A DNA stretch of 28,988 bases from Oscillospiraceae bacterium (GTDB taxonomy: Bacteria; Bacillota; Clostridia; Oscillospirales; Ruminococcaceae). The position numbers and the translations under genes were made by a program. Below, in pieces: positions 14,252 through 24,678 of the stretch; position 1 is the first letter of the stretch, and each line of letters begins with the position of its first letter. The stretch lies in NCBI GenBank assembly GCA_016297165.1, contig JAEDHF010000005.1:1-28988 (forward strand). The letters run 5' to 3'. The notes below the pieces were generated by a model. That model did not search any database and was not told the DNA's origin. It saw nothing but the letters and a program-made list of their open reading frames with translations.

Positions 14252-16591
14252 ATGATAAAGGAACTTGAAAAACGACCGGAGGAATTTGTGGCGGCAGTTA
14301 AGGAAGCTGCCGATAAATACGGTATAAAGGAGCTTTCCGAAAGAGCAAGAGCGGAAAAGAACCCCGTTATCGCCTTCGGGGCGGTTTATAATGCAGTAAA
14401 GGAAGGGCTTCATCTTACTCCCTTTGATGAACAGATTATGGCAGGAGGCTTTCTTGACGACGAAGCTATCGTTGAGCTCCCTACGGGAGAGGGTAAGACT
14501 ATAGCCGCAGTTTTCGCCGCCTATTACAGTGTATGCAAGGGTCTGCCCGTTCATATCCTTACCTTTAACGATTATCTCGCTAAGCGTGACAGAGAGTGGA
14601 TGAAGCCCGTTTACGACCTTTTAGGGGTTTCTACCGCTTATATTACCGAAAAAACCCCCGAAGCCCGGCGCCGTGAGGCCTATAATGCCGAGGTTTTATA
14701 TATTACCGTTAAGGAATGCGGCTTCGATTTTTTAAGAGATTTTCTCGTTTTTGATGAAAAGGAAGCGGTAGGAAAGGGCTATATAAGGGCAATCGTTGAT
14801 GAGGCGGATTCGGTGCTGATTGACGAAGCGAGAATTCCTCTCGTAGCGGCAGGAAAAATTAAAGCCGAGAAGGACGAGACTCTCCCCGAAATATTCGATT
14901 TTGTAAAAACTCTTTCCGAGGAGGACTACGAGCTTAGCCACGAAACGGAAAACGCCTATCTTACCTCAAAGGGCGAAAAGCGTGCGGAAGAATATTACGG
15001 TATCGAAAATATATACGACGAAGAGAATAACGAGCTTTTAGGCAGGATAAACGACTGCCTGAAGGCGCTTTATATCCTTACCGAGGATAAGGATTATATC
15101 GTTAAGGACGGTTCGGTTAAGATTATCGACCGGTTTACGGGAAGGGTATCGGAAAACAGAAGCTATCCCGGAAATTTACAGGCGGCTGTTGAAATAAAGC
15201 ATGACTTAAAGGTAACGGAAAGGGGCGTAGTAATGGGCTCCGTTCCTATCCAGTTCTTTATCCGTCAGTATAAGTACGTTTCGGGAATGACGGGAACTGC
15301 ACAGTCGGGAAGAGAGGAGTTCGAAACACTCTACGGTCTTACGGTAAAGGCGGTAAGCCCCCACGTCCCCTCACAGCGCACAGATTTACCCATGGCGGTT
15401 TATTTCGACGAGGAAGCGAAGCTAAGGGCGGTTGTAAGGGAGATAAAGGAAGCGAACGGAAGAAAACAGCCCGTTCTCGTCGGAACAGACAGCATAGAGC
15501 AGAGCGAAAGGCTTTCGGTACTTTTAAAGGACGAGGGTATAGCCCATAATGTGCTGAATGCGAAAAATGACGAAATGGAAGCGGAAATAATTAGTAACGC
15601 AGGACTACCCTCGGCGGTAACCATTTCCACCAATATGGCAGGCAGAGGGGTAGATATAAAGCTTGGCGGCGCTGACGAAAAATTGAGAGATGAAGCGGTT
15701 GGGGCAGGAGGCCTTTACGCCATAGGTACCTTTCTTGCGGAAAGCGGACGAATTAACGACCAGCTAAGAGGAAGAGCCGCAAGACAGGGCGATCCGGGAC
15801 AAAGCAGGCTTTTCGTTTCCCTTGATGAAGAAATAATGACGGTAAATAAGCTTAAAACCCTTATTCCTGCAAGAAAATATCCCGAAAAAACGGCGGAGGA
15901 AATAACCGAAAAGACAGTATTAAAGGAAGTAGCCCGAATCCAGCGTATTTCACAGGGCAAAACCCTGGACGAGCGTGAAAGGCTTCTAAAATTTACCATG
16001 ATTGGCGAAAAGCACAGGGATATTACCTTTGCTGCAAGAAAACGCTATCTGACCGGAGAAAGGGAGCCCCATTTCTGGCAGGACTGCTTCCCCGAGGAAT
16101 ATGCAACCGCAGTTAAAAAATACGGCGAGGAAAGGGTTAATAAGCTTCAGCACGAATATATCCTTTCGGTAATAAATACGCAGTGGAGCAGGTATCTCGA
16201 ATTTGCTTCATATTTAAGAGAGGGCATTCACCTTTCCGCTATCGGCGGGAAAAATCCTGCCGACGAGTATAATATCGGCTGTGAGGAATACTACGAAACC
16301 ATAGAGGACAGGATAACCGAGGATATGGGCGAGGGGCTTAGCCGCCTTATAGAGGAGGGCATAGATAATTTCACCGTTTTGAAGCCCTCGGAGATTTCCA
16401 CCTATCTGCTTGATGAAAGCGGCGACGAGTTAGCGAGAAAATCCCTTATGGAAGCTCTTCTCGGGGATAGCGGCGAGGAAGAGGAAGAATACGGCGAAGA
16501 AGAAAACGAGGATACGGAGAAAGAGGACGAAAGTATAGAGGATAAGCCTAAAAAGGGCTTTTTCGCCTCTCTTTTCGGTAAAAAGAAATAA
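14252..16591 (+). CDS. SecA-like preprotein translocase ATPase (accessory SecA2 type?)
   Basis: A 779-residue DEAD-type motor of the SecA family, which pushes unfolded preproteins through SecYEG. Motifs are PTGEGKT (77-83), VDEADSVLIDEAR (182-194), YKYVSGMTGTA ending near 350, TNMAGRGVDI (460-469) and LRGRAARQGDPGQS. The helical scaffold motif LREGIHLSAIGGKNPADEY is present. It ends with a very acidic stretch and a basic FASLFGKKK tail. It lacks the C-terminal zinc-binding cysteine motif of most housekeeping SecA proteins and is shorter than the usual 830-900 residues, which suggests an accessory SecA2. It could still be the organism's only SecA; that cannot be decided here. The ATG at 14252 follows GTGAGGT; a TTG 11 codons upstream lacks a site. 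Confidence 0.88.
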   Translation: MIKELEKRPEEFVAAVKEAADKYGIKELSERARAEKNPVIAFGAVYNAVKEGLHLTPFDEQIMAGGFLDDEAIVELPTGEGKTIAAVFAAYYSVCKGLPVHILTFNDYLAKRDREWMKPVYDLLGVSTAYITEKTPEARRREAYNAEVLYITVKECGFDFLRDFLVFDEKEAVGKGYIRAIVDEADSVLIDEARIPLVAAGKIKAEKDETLPEIFDFVKTLSEEDYELSHETENAYLTSKGEKRAEEYYGIENIYDEENNELLGRINDCLKALYILTEDKDYIVKDGSVKIIDRFTGRVSENRSYPGNLQAAVEIKHDLKVTERGVVMGSVPIQFFIRQYKYVSGMTGTAQSGREEFETLYGLTVKAVSPHVPSQRTDLPMAVYFDEEAKLRAVVREIKEANGRKQPVLVGTDSIEQSERLSVLLKDEGIAHNVLNAKNDEMEAEIISNAGLPSAVTISTNMAGRGVDIKLGGADEKLRDEAVGAGGLYAIGTFLAESGRINDQLRGRAARQGDPGQSRLFVSLDEEIMTVNKLKTLIPARKYPEKTAEEITEKTVLKEVARIQRISQGKTLDERERLLKFTMIGEKHRDITFAARKRYLTGEREPHFWQDCFPEEYATAVKKYGEERVNKLQHEYILSVINTQWSRYLEFASYLREGIHLSAIGGKNPADEYNIGCEEYYETIEDRITEDMGEGLSRLIEEGIDNFTVLKPSEISTYLLDESGDELARKSLMEALLGDSGEEEEEYGEEENEDTEKEDESIEDKPKKGFFASLFGKKK

Positions 16592-16603
16592 CGAGGTTAA
16601 TAT

Positions 16604-17965
16604 ATGGAAACAATAGCGGCAATAGCCACGCCCCATGCCGAGGGCGGTATCTCGGTTATAAGGATTTCGGGAGACAGGGCGATAGAAATAGCCGAAAAGG
16701 TATTTTCTCCCATAGGAGATAAGAAGGTAGCCGAAATGAAGGGCTATACCGCCGCCTACGGAGAGATAAGGGACGGCGAAAAAAGGCTTGACGACGGGGT
16801 ACTTCTCGTTTACAGAGCGCCTCATAGCTACACGGGGGAAAACGTGGCTGAAATATCCTGCCATGGCGGTTTATATATCACAAAGCGTATTCTTTCCGCC
16901 TGTATAAGCGCGGGGGCAGCTCCTGCACAAGCAGGAGAATTCACCAAAAGAGCCCTTCTTAACGGAAAGCTTTCTCTTACACAGGCTGAAGCGGTAGCGG
17001 ATATTATTTCCGCCCAGAATGAGCAGTTTCTCCTTTGCAGTAAGGCGCAGAGAGAGGGCTCTCTCTACAGGCGTATTTCCGCCGTTTCGGAAAAGCTTTT
17101 ATCTATCGTTACTCTTATTCAGGCATGGATTGACTATCCCGACGAAATGGAGGACGATTTCGACGGTAAGCTTGAGGAACAAAAGCTAAGAGGGGCGAAG
17201 GAGGAGCTTGACAGCCTTATCGGCAGCTTCGGCGTTGGTCAGCTTATGCGAGAGGGAATACCCTGCGCCATTGTGGGACGTCCCAACGTGGGAAAATCTA
17301 CCCTTATGAACCTTTTAAGCGGCGAGGAGAGAAGTATCGTTACCGATATTGAGGGCACAACCCGTGATATCGTGGAAGAAACGGTTATGTTAGGGGACGT
17401 TATGCTTCGCCTTGCGGACTGTGCAGGAATCAGGGAAACTGAGGATATTGTCGAGGGTATCGGCGTTGAGAGAATGCTCAAGAAGGTGGATTTATCCGCT
17501 CTTATTTTTGCGGTTTTCGACGGAAGCAGGGAGCTTTCTTCCGATGATATGCGGCTTATTGAAAAGCTACGGGATAAAAACGTTATCTGCATTATCAATA
17601 AATCCGACCTTCCGCAGAAAATTGATAAGACAAAGCTTTACGACGCCTTCGGGGAATATATCGAAATAAGCGCAAAAAGCCCCGAAGCTATTGAGACCGT
17701 TACCGCTGAAATAAAGAAAAAATCGGGTCTTTATAAGCTTGACACCGGGGCAGGCTTTATCGCCAACGAGCGGCAGAGAAAATGCGCAGTTGAAGCGAGG
17801 GATTTTATAGAGGAAGCCTATAACGCTTTGTGCTCGGGGGTAACCCTTGACGCTGTTGGGATAATGTGTGAAAACGCTCTCGACAGGCTTTATGAGCTTA
17901 ACGGCGAAAACGTTAGCGAAGCGGTAATAGATAGCGTATTCAAGCGCTTTTGCGTGGGTAAATAG
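16604..17965 (+). CDS. mnmE: tRNA uridine-5-carboxymethylaminomethyl GTPase MnmE
   Basis: A 453-residue GTPase that works with MnmG to modify U34 in the wobble position of certain tRNAs. The N-terminal folate-binding domain begins METIAAIATPHAEGGI. The G domain carries GRPNVGKST (225-233), the G2 threonines in GTTRD, DCAG (a variant of DTAG) and NKSD. The C-terminus ends in CVGK, matching the catalytic cysteine motif C-[ILV]-G-K. Length is standard. The gene starts 12 bases after the SecA-like gene with GAGGTT upstream, and is followed by addB after 44 bases, so all four are likely on one transcript. Confidence 0.96.
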   Translation: METIAAIATPHAEGGISVIRISGDRAIEIAEKVFSPIGDKKVAEMKGYTAAYGEIRDGEKRLDDGVLLVYRAPHSYTGENVAEISCHGGLYITKRILSACISAGAAPAQAGEFTKRALLNGKLSLTQAEAVADIISAQNEQFLLCSKAQREGSLYRRISAVSEKLLSIVTLIQAWIDYPDEMEDDFDGKLEEQKLRGAKEELDSLIGSFGVGQLMREGIPCAIVGRPNVGKSTLMNLLSGEERSIVTDIEGTTRDIVEETVMLGDVMLRLADCAGIRETEDIVEGIGVERMLKKVDLSALIFAVFDGSRELSSDDMRLIEKLRDKNVICIINKSDLPQKIDKTKLYDAFGEYIEISAKSPEAIETVTAEIKKKSGLYKLDTGAGFIANERQRKCAVEARDFIEEAYNALCSGVTLDAVGIMCENALDRLYELNGENVSEAVIDSVFKRFCVGK

Positions 17966-18009
17966 CAGACGGACGATAAACCGTATATTTGTTCGGGAAA
18001 GGAAAAACT

Positions 18010-21000
18010 ATGCTTAAAATAATCTGCGGCGAATGGGGAACGGGAAAATCCACCCTTATGTATGAGCGAATAAAGGAGCTTTCCGAAAAGGGAAAGAAAA
18101 TCTGTCTTTTCGTTCCCGACCAGTTTTCTTTTGAAGCAGAAAAAATCATATATAAAAAAATTAACCGTAGGAACGCCGAAAACGTAAGGGTTTCAATGTT
18201 TTCCCGTATGGCGCAGGAAATCCTTTCGCTTTACGGCGAGAAAAAGGAATATGCCGACGATATCGTGAAGAATATGCTTATGCTTCGGGCTCTTCGGGAA
18301 AAGGCGTCGGAGGGCAGTCTCCAATTCTACGGCAGTCAGTATAAGAAAAAGGGCTTTCCGGGCTTCGCTCTTAAAACCGTAGGAGAGCTAAGAAATGCAG
18401 GACTTTCTCCTGCCGGCTTACGTGAGCTTATTCTTAAGGGTGACAGCTTTCCCGAAATGCTTGAAAAGAAGCTTAACGATATTTCCGAAATATATTCCGC
18501 TTATGACAGGCTTTTAAGAGAAGGCTTCGACGACAGGCTTGACGATATAAGACGGGCTTCGGAGATTATTTCCGAAACGGATATTTTTAGTGATACATAC
18601 TGCTTTTTCGACTGCTTCGATAGCTTTTCGGGCAGTCAGCTTTCCTTTATCGGAGCCCTTCTCGGTAAGGCTCCCGAGGTTACCTTTACTATTACGGCGG
18701 ACTGCCCCCACAGCAATAAAAGCGAATTCCTCGATAGGGTAAGGCTCATAGGTAAGCTTCAGGAAATGGCGGAGGAAAAGGCGGAAATAACCGTACTTTC
18801 GGAAAAATACCGTAATAAATCACTTGTAAGCGCTGTTGAAGCTAAGGATATGTGGCAGGAATGCGACTATATCTGCGCCCGTATAAAAGAACTTATCGAC
18901 GAGGGCTACAGATACAGGGATATAGCCGTTCTCGCCCCCGGCGAAAACTACAGCGCAGTACTTAAGGGCGCTATGAAAAAGTACGAAATACCCTGCTTTA
19001 TTGATGTTCCCGAGTCGGTTATTTCGAAATCCTTTGTAAGGTTTGCGGTTTTCGCTCTTAAGGCGATGTCCTTCGAAACCGAGGATATTCTCCGCTATGC
19101 GAAAAGCGGCTTTGTGCGCCACGAGGGGAAAAAGACCATAAGCGATATCGACCTGGACAGTCTCGAACGCTTCGTAAGAAAATATGATATAAGAAAAAAG
19201 GACTGGAAAAGGGACTGGAGCGCCTGCTTTAAAAGGGAAGAGGACAGGGAATATACCGAAAGCCTTGAAGCGCTGCGAAAGAGCATAATACTGCCCTTAG
19301 AGGAGCTTAAGAAAAGTATAACGGATACCGACGGCGACGTTATTACGAAGGAACTTTGCGACTTCCTCTGCAATAAAATGGACATAAACACAACCATTTA
19401 CGGCAAGTGCCTGAAACGCAACAAGGAGGGCGAACCCGTAGAGGTTGATAACGCAAAAATGGACGCCTATAGCTCCCTATGGGACGATGTTGTTACGGTT
19501 TTCGAGTCGGCATATCGTGCTCTTTCGGGTTATCCTCTTTCTGTGGAGGAATATACCGATATACTTGTTTCCGCTCTGTCTGCGGTTACCGTTTCAAATC
19601 CTCCCCAGGTTCTTGACGCTGTCACCGTAGGCGACACAAAGCGAAGCCGCTTCGATAAGATAAGGGCGGTGTTCATCTGCGGCTTTAACGAGGGAGTTTT
19701 CCCCGTACCGCCTAAGGTTTCCGAAGCCTTTACAAGCAGCGAGAACGAAGCTCTTGCGGAACACGGCATAGCCATAGGCTCCGACCGCTTAAGCCGTTAT
19801 TCCGAGGAGCTTTTCGAGCTTAGGCGATGCCTTGAGCTCCCCGAGGAAAGGCTATATATTTCCTATCCCGTTATAAGCGACAGCTTCGCTTATCTTGAGC
19901 CCTCCGCAAGGCTTGAAGCCATTACCGATAAATACGGTATTTCTGTTGAAAGCGCCGACGACTTAGGAGCGGAGTTTTACTGCCGTACCGAAAAGGCGGC
20001 GAAAAGATATTTAGCCTCGATTTATTCCGATTACGGAAGAAAAGGCGAGAAAAATGCACTTATCGGTATTCTGGATAAGGATTATTCCGATATGCTCTAT
20101 AACGCTTCGGGGGAGCGTAAGGATAAGGACAGACATATTCTAAAAAAGGAAAACGCCGAGAAGCTTTTGCCCCTGCCTGCCTATTCGCCTACCGCCTTTA
20201 CCGCTATGGGGGACTGTAAGTTCAAGTATTTCTGCAAATACGGGCTTAAGCTTAAGGAGGAGGAAACGAGAGAAATAGACAGGCTTCTTGTGGGGAACGT
20301 TATACATTTCTGTCTCTGGCGGCTGTTCAGCGACTATCTCGACAGGAGAGAGGAATTCGTAAGTCTTTCCGACGGGGAGATAAAAAAGCATATTGATGAA
20401 AGCACCGACAGATATACAGAGCTTAACTATCCCGAGGAGCTTGGCGGCTCGGAGCGTTTCAATTATCTTGTAAAAAGGATAGGCGGCTTCGCCTATAAAT
20501 CCGCTCTTAAAATGAGGGAGGAGATAAAGGAAAGCGGCTTTTATCCCGAAGCCCTCGAAGAAAAGCTTGAATTCGATTTCGGAGATATAAGGATAAAGGG
20601 AGCCTGCGACAGGGTGGACAGCCTTATAAAGGACGGAAAGAAGTATATCCGAGTTATCGACTATAAGCGAGGGGACAGGAAATTCAGCCTTACGGATATA
20701 TATAATGGCGGAAACCTGCAGATGCTTATCTATCTTTTCGGACTTTGCGGCGAGGGGGCTCTTCCCTCCTCGGTAATGTACGTTCCCGTAGGAAAGGATA
20801 AGCTTTATAAAAGCGGTTTCTCCGACCCCGAAAGGGCAAGGCACGAAAGTGAAAAAGCGTATGTAAAAAGCCACACTCCCCACGGGCTTATAGTAGAAGG
20901 CTCTCCGGAGAAAGAAGAGCTTAAGAAGCTTGAAGAAAGGCTTTCCGAGCGTTACGGAAATGCAAGAAACGGTTATATAAAAATGGAAGATATATCGGGC

Positions 21001-21186
21001 AGCGCTTTCGAAGCCCTTAAAAGCTACTGCTGTTCCTTTGTTAACGCAAAGGTCAAGGAGGTTGTAAGCGGTATGGCGGGAGCCTGTCCCGGCAGCTCGG
21101 AAAGCTGTGAATACTGTGAATACAGCCTGTTCTGCGGCGTAAAGGAGGATTATTATGGAGAATCCAAAGAAGATGAAATGGACTGA
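18010..21186 (+). CDS. addB: Helicase-exonuclease AddAB subunit AddB
   Basis: A 1058-residue subunit of the AddAB complex, which resects double-strand breaks for RecA recombination. Walker A is GEWGTGKST (7-15). The C-terminal nuclease domain has GACDRVD and VIDYKRG with D884 and K886. The iron-sulfur cluster cysteines are visible: C736 in GDCKFKYF, and C1033-x2-C1036-x5-C1042 near the end. The start at 18010 follows GGGAAAGGA; a TTG seven codons upstream would place this site inside the gene. Its end overlaps addA by 32 bases. Gene order addB then addA is the common order in Firmicutes. Confidence 0.95.
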   Translation: MLKIICGEWGTGKSTLMYERIKELSEKGKKICLFVPDQFSFEAEKIIYKKINRRNAENVRVSMFSRMAQEILSLYGEKKEYADDIVKNMLMLRALREKASEGSLQFYGSQYKKKGFPGFALKTVGELRNAGLSPAGLRELILKGDSFPEMLEKKLNDISEIYSAYDRLLREGFDDRLDDIRRASEIISETDIFSDTYCFFDCFDSFSGSQLSFIGALLGKAPEVTFTITADCPHSNKSEFLDRVRLIGKLQEMAEEKAEITVLSEKYRNKSLVSAVEAKDMWQECDYICARIKELIDEGYRYRDIAVLAPGENYSAVLKGAMKKYEIPCFIDVPESVISKSFVRFAVFALKAMSFETEDILRYAKSGFVRHEGKKTISDIDLDSLERFVRKYDIRKKDWKRDWSACFKREEDREYTESLEALRKSIILPLEELKKSITDTDGDVITKELCDFLCNKMDINTTIYGKCLKRNKEGEPVEVDNAKMDAYSSLWDDVVTVFESAYRALSGYPLSVEEYTDILVSALSAVTVSNPPQVLDAVTVGDTKRSRFDKIRAVFICGFNEGVFPVPPKVSEAFTSSENEALAEHGIAIGSDRLSRYSEELFELRRCLELPEERLYISYPVISDSFAYLEPSARLEAITDKYGISVESADDLGAEFYCRTEKAAKRYLASIYSDYGRKGEKNALIGILDKDYSDMLYNASGERKDKDRHILKKENAEKLLPLPAYSPTAFTAMGDCKFKYFCKYGLKLKEEETREIDRLLVGNVIHFCLWRLFSDYLDRREEFVSLSDGEIKKHIDESTDRYTELNYPEELGGSERFNYLVKRIGGFAYKSALKMREEIKESGFYPEALEEKLEFDFGDIRIKGACDRVDSLIKDGKKYIRVIDYKRGDRKFSLTDIYNGGNLQMLIYLFGLCGEGALPSSVMYVPVGKDKLYKSGFSDPERARHESEKAYVKSHTPHGLIVEGSPEKEELKKLEERLSERYGNARNGYIKMEDISGSAFEALKSYCCSFVNAKVKEVVSGMAGACPGSSESCEYCEYSLFCGVKEDYYGESKEDEMD

Positions 21187-24100
21187 TGAACAGGAATACG
21201 CCATAAACTACCGTGGCGGCGCGGCTATTGTTTCTGCGGCGGCAGGAAGCGGTAAAACCGCCGTCCTTGTGGAAAGGGTAATGAGGCTTATTCTTAACGA
21301 GGAGAACAGAATAAACGCCGACGAAATAGTTATAACTACCTTTACACAAAAGGCGGCGGCGGAGCTTAAGGCGCGCCTTTCGGCGGCACTTTCTAAGGCT
21401 CTCTCCGAAAAACCCGAAAGCGTTTTTTTAAGGGAACAGTCCCTTCGCCTTAACGACGCAAGCATTTCTACCATAAGCTCCTTCTGTCTTAATCTTATAA
21501 GACGAAACAGCGCTATGCTCGAAATTTCTCCCGATTTTTCAATTCTTGACGAATCGGAGGAGAAGCTTATTCTTTCGAAGGCGGTGGACGCTGTTATTGA
21601 GGAATTCTGTGAAAAGGGGGATAGAGAGGAGAGAGAACGGCTATATGACTGGTACGGGGACGAGGACGACGGGGCGATAGCCGAAATTGTGGCGAAAATG
21701 TACCGCTTTTCCCGAAATCTTATCTCTCCCCGTGAATACTTCGATAAATGGCTGGGCTACTATGAAAAGCCCGGGGAATATATACGGGATATAGGGAGTA
21801 TATTTTTTCAGAAGAATATAGCCGAAGGGGTAAAGGAGCTTCTTAATATGGCGGCGGAAATATGTAATGACGCAGAAAGCTCGGATAGCGAAAAGGTGAA
21901 AGCCTTCGGGGAAGAAATTATGGCTATAGCGGAAATTTTTTCCGATGTAACGAAGGATAACCTTGCCGAAAAGCTAAAGGCGGCAGGAACAACCAAAATC
22001 CCCTCAACCCCGAGAAGCACAAAGGATTACGACAATTCCTACCTTAAAGCCCTGCGGAGCGATTTCGTAAAGCAGCTTGATGAGATAACCGAAAAGGGCA
22101 GGCTGTATCTGAAATGCGAGGGGGATATAAGGGAATGCTATCCTGTTCTTAAAACCCTTATTTCGCTTACCGAGGCTCTCGATAAGGAATATACCGAGAG
22201 AAAGGCGGCGGTTAATAAGTACGATTTCTCGGATATTGAGATACTGACCCTTAAGCTATTAAGAGATGAAAGGGGAGAGCCTACCCCTGCCGCAAGGGCA
22301 ATAGCGGAAAGTACGGCGGAAATAATCGTTGACGAGTTTCAGGACAGTAACGATATTCAGTACGAGATTTTCCGACTTATTTCGAGGAATAAATCCAATC
22401 TCTATTTCGTAGGGGATATAAAGCAGTCAATCTACCGCTTCCGTGGAGCTAATCCTCTCGTTTTTTCAAGGCTTACCAAGGATCCCGATTTTACCGTAAT
22501 AAATCTCAACAAGAATTTCCGCAGCAACGATAAGGTTATTTCCGCAGTTAACAGTATCTTTACAGGGCAGATGACCGAGGAGCTGGGCGACGTTAACTAT
22601 GACGAAAGCTGTGCATTACGGCAGGGGAATACCGACTATATCAGCGGCGAGGAGCATAAGGCGGAGTTTACCGTTATTATGGGAGAAAGCGCAGGAGACG
22701 CAAGAGAAAAAGAGGCGGAATACATAGCCTGCCGTATTCTTGAAATGGTGGAAAAGGGCTATGAAATTACGGTAAAAAAGGATAAAAGACCATGTCGCTT
22801 CGGTGATTTCGCCGTCCTTATGGGAAGATACAGCGCTAATATACATATATATAAGAAGGTTTTCGACCGTTACGGAATACCCTACGAGGCTAAGGAGGAA
22901 AGCGGCTTTACCGATTATTCCGAGGTGAAATGCGCCCTTTCTCTTCTTAAAATAATAGATAACCCCTATAAGGATAAGGAGCTTACCGAGGTTATGATGA
23001 GGCCGCCATATTTGTTTACGGTGGACGAAATGGCGAGGGTAAAGCTTTCGGGGGGCATTAAGCATAAATTCCTCTATTCGGGACTTTGTAAAGAGGCTCT
23101 TACCGATATGAAATGTAGCCGCTTCTTAGCGGAGCTTAAGGAGCTAAGGGACTATTCGGGAGAAAATACGGTAGAAAGCCTCGTAAGAAAAATATACGAG
23201 GAAAGCGATTTCAGTACAGCCATAATATCCTCTCCCGACGGAAGAAAGAGGGACGAAAACCTTAAGCTTCTTATCCATTACGCTTCGGTTTTCTCGGAGG
23301 GCGGCGGAGGAAGTCTTTCCGATTTTATCGGCTTTATGGATAGTATCAGGAAAAAAGAGGTAAAGCTTACCCGTCCCCAGGACAGCAGGTTCAGCGACCA
23401 CCGTATAAAGCTTATGACGGTTCACGGCTCAAAGGGTCTGGAATTTCCTGTATGCTTCGTGGCGAATCTTTCCAATGAGTCGAAAAACCGTGAGAACAGG
23501 TATATCTGTCTCGACCCGGATAAGGGAATAGGTATGAGAGTTATTGACCGGGATAATATGCTCCAATCGGATACCCTTTCCTACGATATCGTAAGCTCGG
23601 AAAACTGCCGACTTGATATAAGCGAGGAAATGCGGCTTCTTTATGTTGCTGCAACAAGAGCTAAGGAAAAGCTTATCTTTACCGCTCCGAGAGCCCGTAA
23701 CGCTAAATCGGAGGATATGCACTATAAATGGGTTTCCCGAAGTGCAGTCGGAAACAGCGGTATCTTCACGGCGGAGGTTATAGAGAATTATTCTCCCGAG
23801 GAGAGAAAAGCTGACATATCGGAAAATGAAAAAAAGACGGTTATAAGACCCTTTACGGAATACGGCTACCGACCCTTTACCCTTATTCCCTCGAAGGTTA
23901 CCGCTACACAGATCGGCGTAAAAAGCGTTGATGATTTCGCCCTTAAGAGCGATAAGATAAGCCGCTTTTTACGTACTCCCTCCTTTCTTAAGGAGGAGGA
24001 GAGGGGTAAGCTTACGGGAAAGAAGAGGGGCGACGCCTACCATAAGGCTATGGAGCTTTTAGACTTCGGGGGCGACTGTACACAGCTTGACCGCCTTATG

Positions 24101-24520
24101 GAGAGGGGAAAGCTTACTGCCATAGAAAGAATCTCCATAGAGGACGAGGATATTTCCGCCTTTTTGTGCAGCAGTCTTTGCAAAAGGGCAGTCGCAAGCG
24201 GGAAAATCAGAAGGGAAGCTCCGATTTTCTGTGAGTACGACCCGAAGCTCTGGGGAGATTTCGGGATTTCGGGCTGGGAGAAGGGCGAGGAGCGCCCCTT
24301 TGTGCAGGGTATAGCGGATATGTATTTTGTCGAGGAGGGGGAGATAGTACTCGTTGACTATAAAACCAATGTTAACGTTACTCCCGGTGAGCTTATCGAG
24401 GAGTATAGGGGTCAGCTTTCTATCTATAAAACCGCCCTTGAAGAGATGACGGGTATGAGGGTTAAGGAATGTTATCTCTATTCTTTTTGGCTTGATGAAG
24501 CTATCGGGGTGTCTGTGTAA
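21155..24520 (+). CDS. addA: Helicase-exonuclease AddAB subunit AddA
   Basis: An 1121-residue UvrD-type helicase with a C-terminal nuclease. Motifs in order: the Q-motif-like WTDEQEYAI near the start, Walker A AAAGSGKT (28-35), TFTQKAAAELKARL, Walker B IIVDEFQD (390-397), GDIKQSIYRFRGANP, TVHGSKGLEFPVCF, LLYVAATRAKEKL, and the nuclease site VDYKTN (1067-1072). AddA moves 3' to 5' and cuts one strand in concert with AddB. The start has a textbook AAAGGAGG and lies inside addB, so translation is coupled. I see no strong terminator after its stop. Confidence 0.96.
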   Translation: MENPKKMKWTDEQEYAINYRGGAAIVSAAAGSGKTAVLVERVMRLILNEENRINADEIVITTFTQKAAAELKARLSAALSKALSEKPESVFLREQSLRLNDASISTISSFCLNLIRRNSAMLEISPDFSILDESEEKLILSKAVDAVIEEFCEKGDREERERLYDWYGDEDDGAIAEIVAKMYRFSRNLISPREYFDKWLGYYEKPGEYIRDIGSIFFQKNIAEGVKELLNMAAEICNDAESSDSEKVKAFGEEIMAIAEIFSDVTKDNLAEKLKAAGTTKIPSTPRSTKDYDNSYLKALRSDFVKQLDEITEKGRLYLKCEGDIRECYPVLKTLISLTEALDKEYTERKAAVNKYDFSDIEILTLKLLRDERGEPTPAARAIAESTAEIIVDEFQDSNDIQYEIFRLISRNKSNLYFVGDIKQSIYRFRGANPLVFSRLTKDPDFTVINLNKNFRSNDKVISAVNSIFTGQMTEELGDVNYDESCALRQGNTDYISGEEHKAEFTVIMGESAGDAREKEAEYIACRILEMVEKGYEITVKKDKRPCRFGDFAVLMGRYSANIHIYKKVFDRYGIPYEAKEESGFTDYSEVKCALSLLKIIDNPYKDKELTEVMMRPPYLFTVDEMARVKLSGGIKHKFLYSGLCKEALTDMKCSRFLAELKELRDYSGENTVESLVRKIYEESDFSTAIISSPDGRKRDENLKLLIHYASVFSEGGGGSLSDFIGFMDSIRKKEVKLTRPQDSRFSDHRIKLMTVHGSKGLEFPVCFVANLSNESKNRENRYICLDPDKGIGMRVIDRDNMLQSDTLSYDIVSSENCRLDISEEMRLLYVAATRAKEKLIFTAPRARNAKSEDMHYKWVSRSAVGNSGIFTAEVIENYSPEERKADISENEKKTVIRPFTEYGYRPFTLIPSKVTATQIGVKSVDDFALKSDKISRFLRTPSFLKEEERGKLTGKKRGDAYHKAMELLDFGGDCTQLDRLMERGKLTAIERISIEDEDISAFLCSSLCKRAVASGKIRREAPIFCEYDPKLWGDFGISGWEKGEERPFVQGIADMYFVEEGEIVLVDYKTNVNVTPGELIEEYRGQLSIYKTALEEMTGMRVKECYLYSFWLDEAIGVSV

Positions 24521-24586
24521 TGTAAATGTTTCAAATTTTATGCAAAGTGTATAAAAAACTTTATTCATTTTGTTGATATCGGACTA

Positions 24587-24615
24587 TTGATATTTTTTTT
24601 AGATTATGTTATACT
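24587..24615 (+). promoter_or_regulatory. Sigma-A promoter of the first surface-protein gene
   Basis: TTGATA at 24587-24592, a 17-base spacer with eight consecutive T, and TATACT at 24610-24615. The predicted start near 24622 gives a leader of about 57 bases that holds a small GCCC/GGGC hairpin ahead of TGGAGGAC. Confidence 0.78.
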
Positions 24616-24678
24616 TACAAAGTAAATTATTGTATGCCCTTGATGATGGGCTATTAACACAATGGAGGACAAATTATT

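Noticed and set aside
20140..21204. A 354-codon minus-strand open frame opposite the end of addB
   Set aside because: AddB's nuclease site and iron-sulfur cysteines are read on the plus strand across the same bases. The antisense frame has no ribosome binding site or family resemblance and is a by-product of codon bias.
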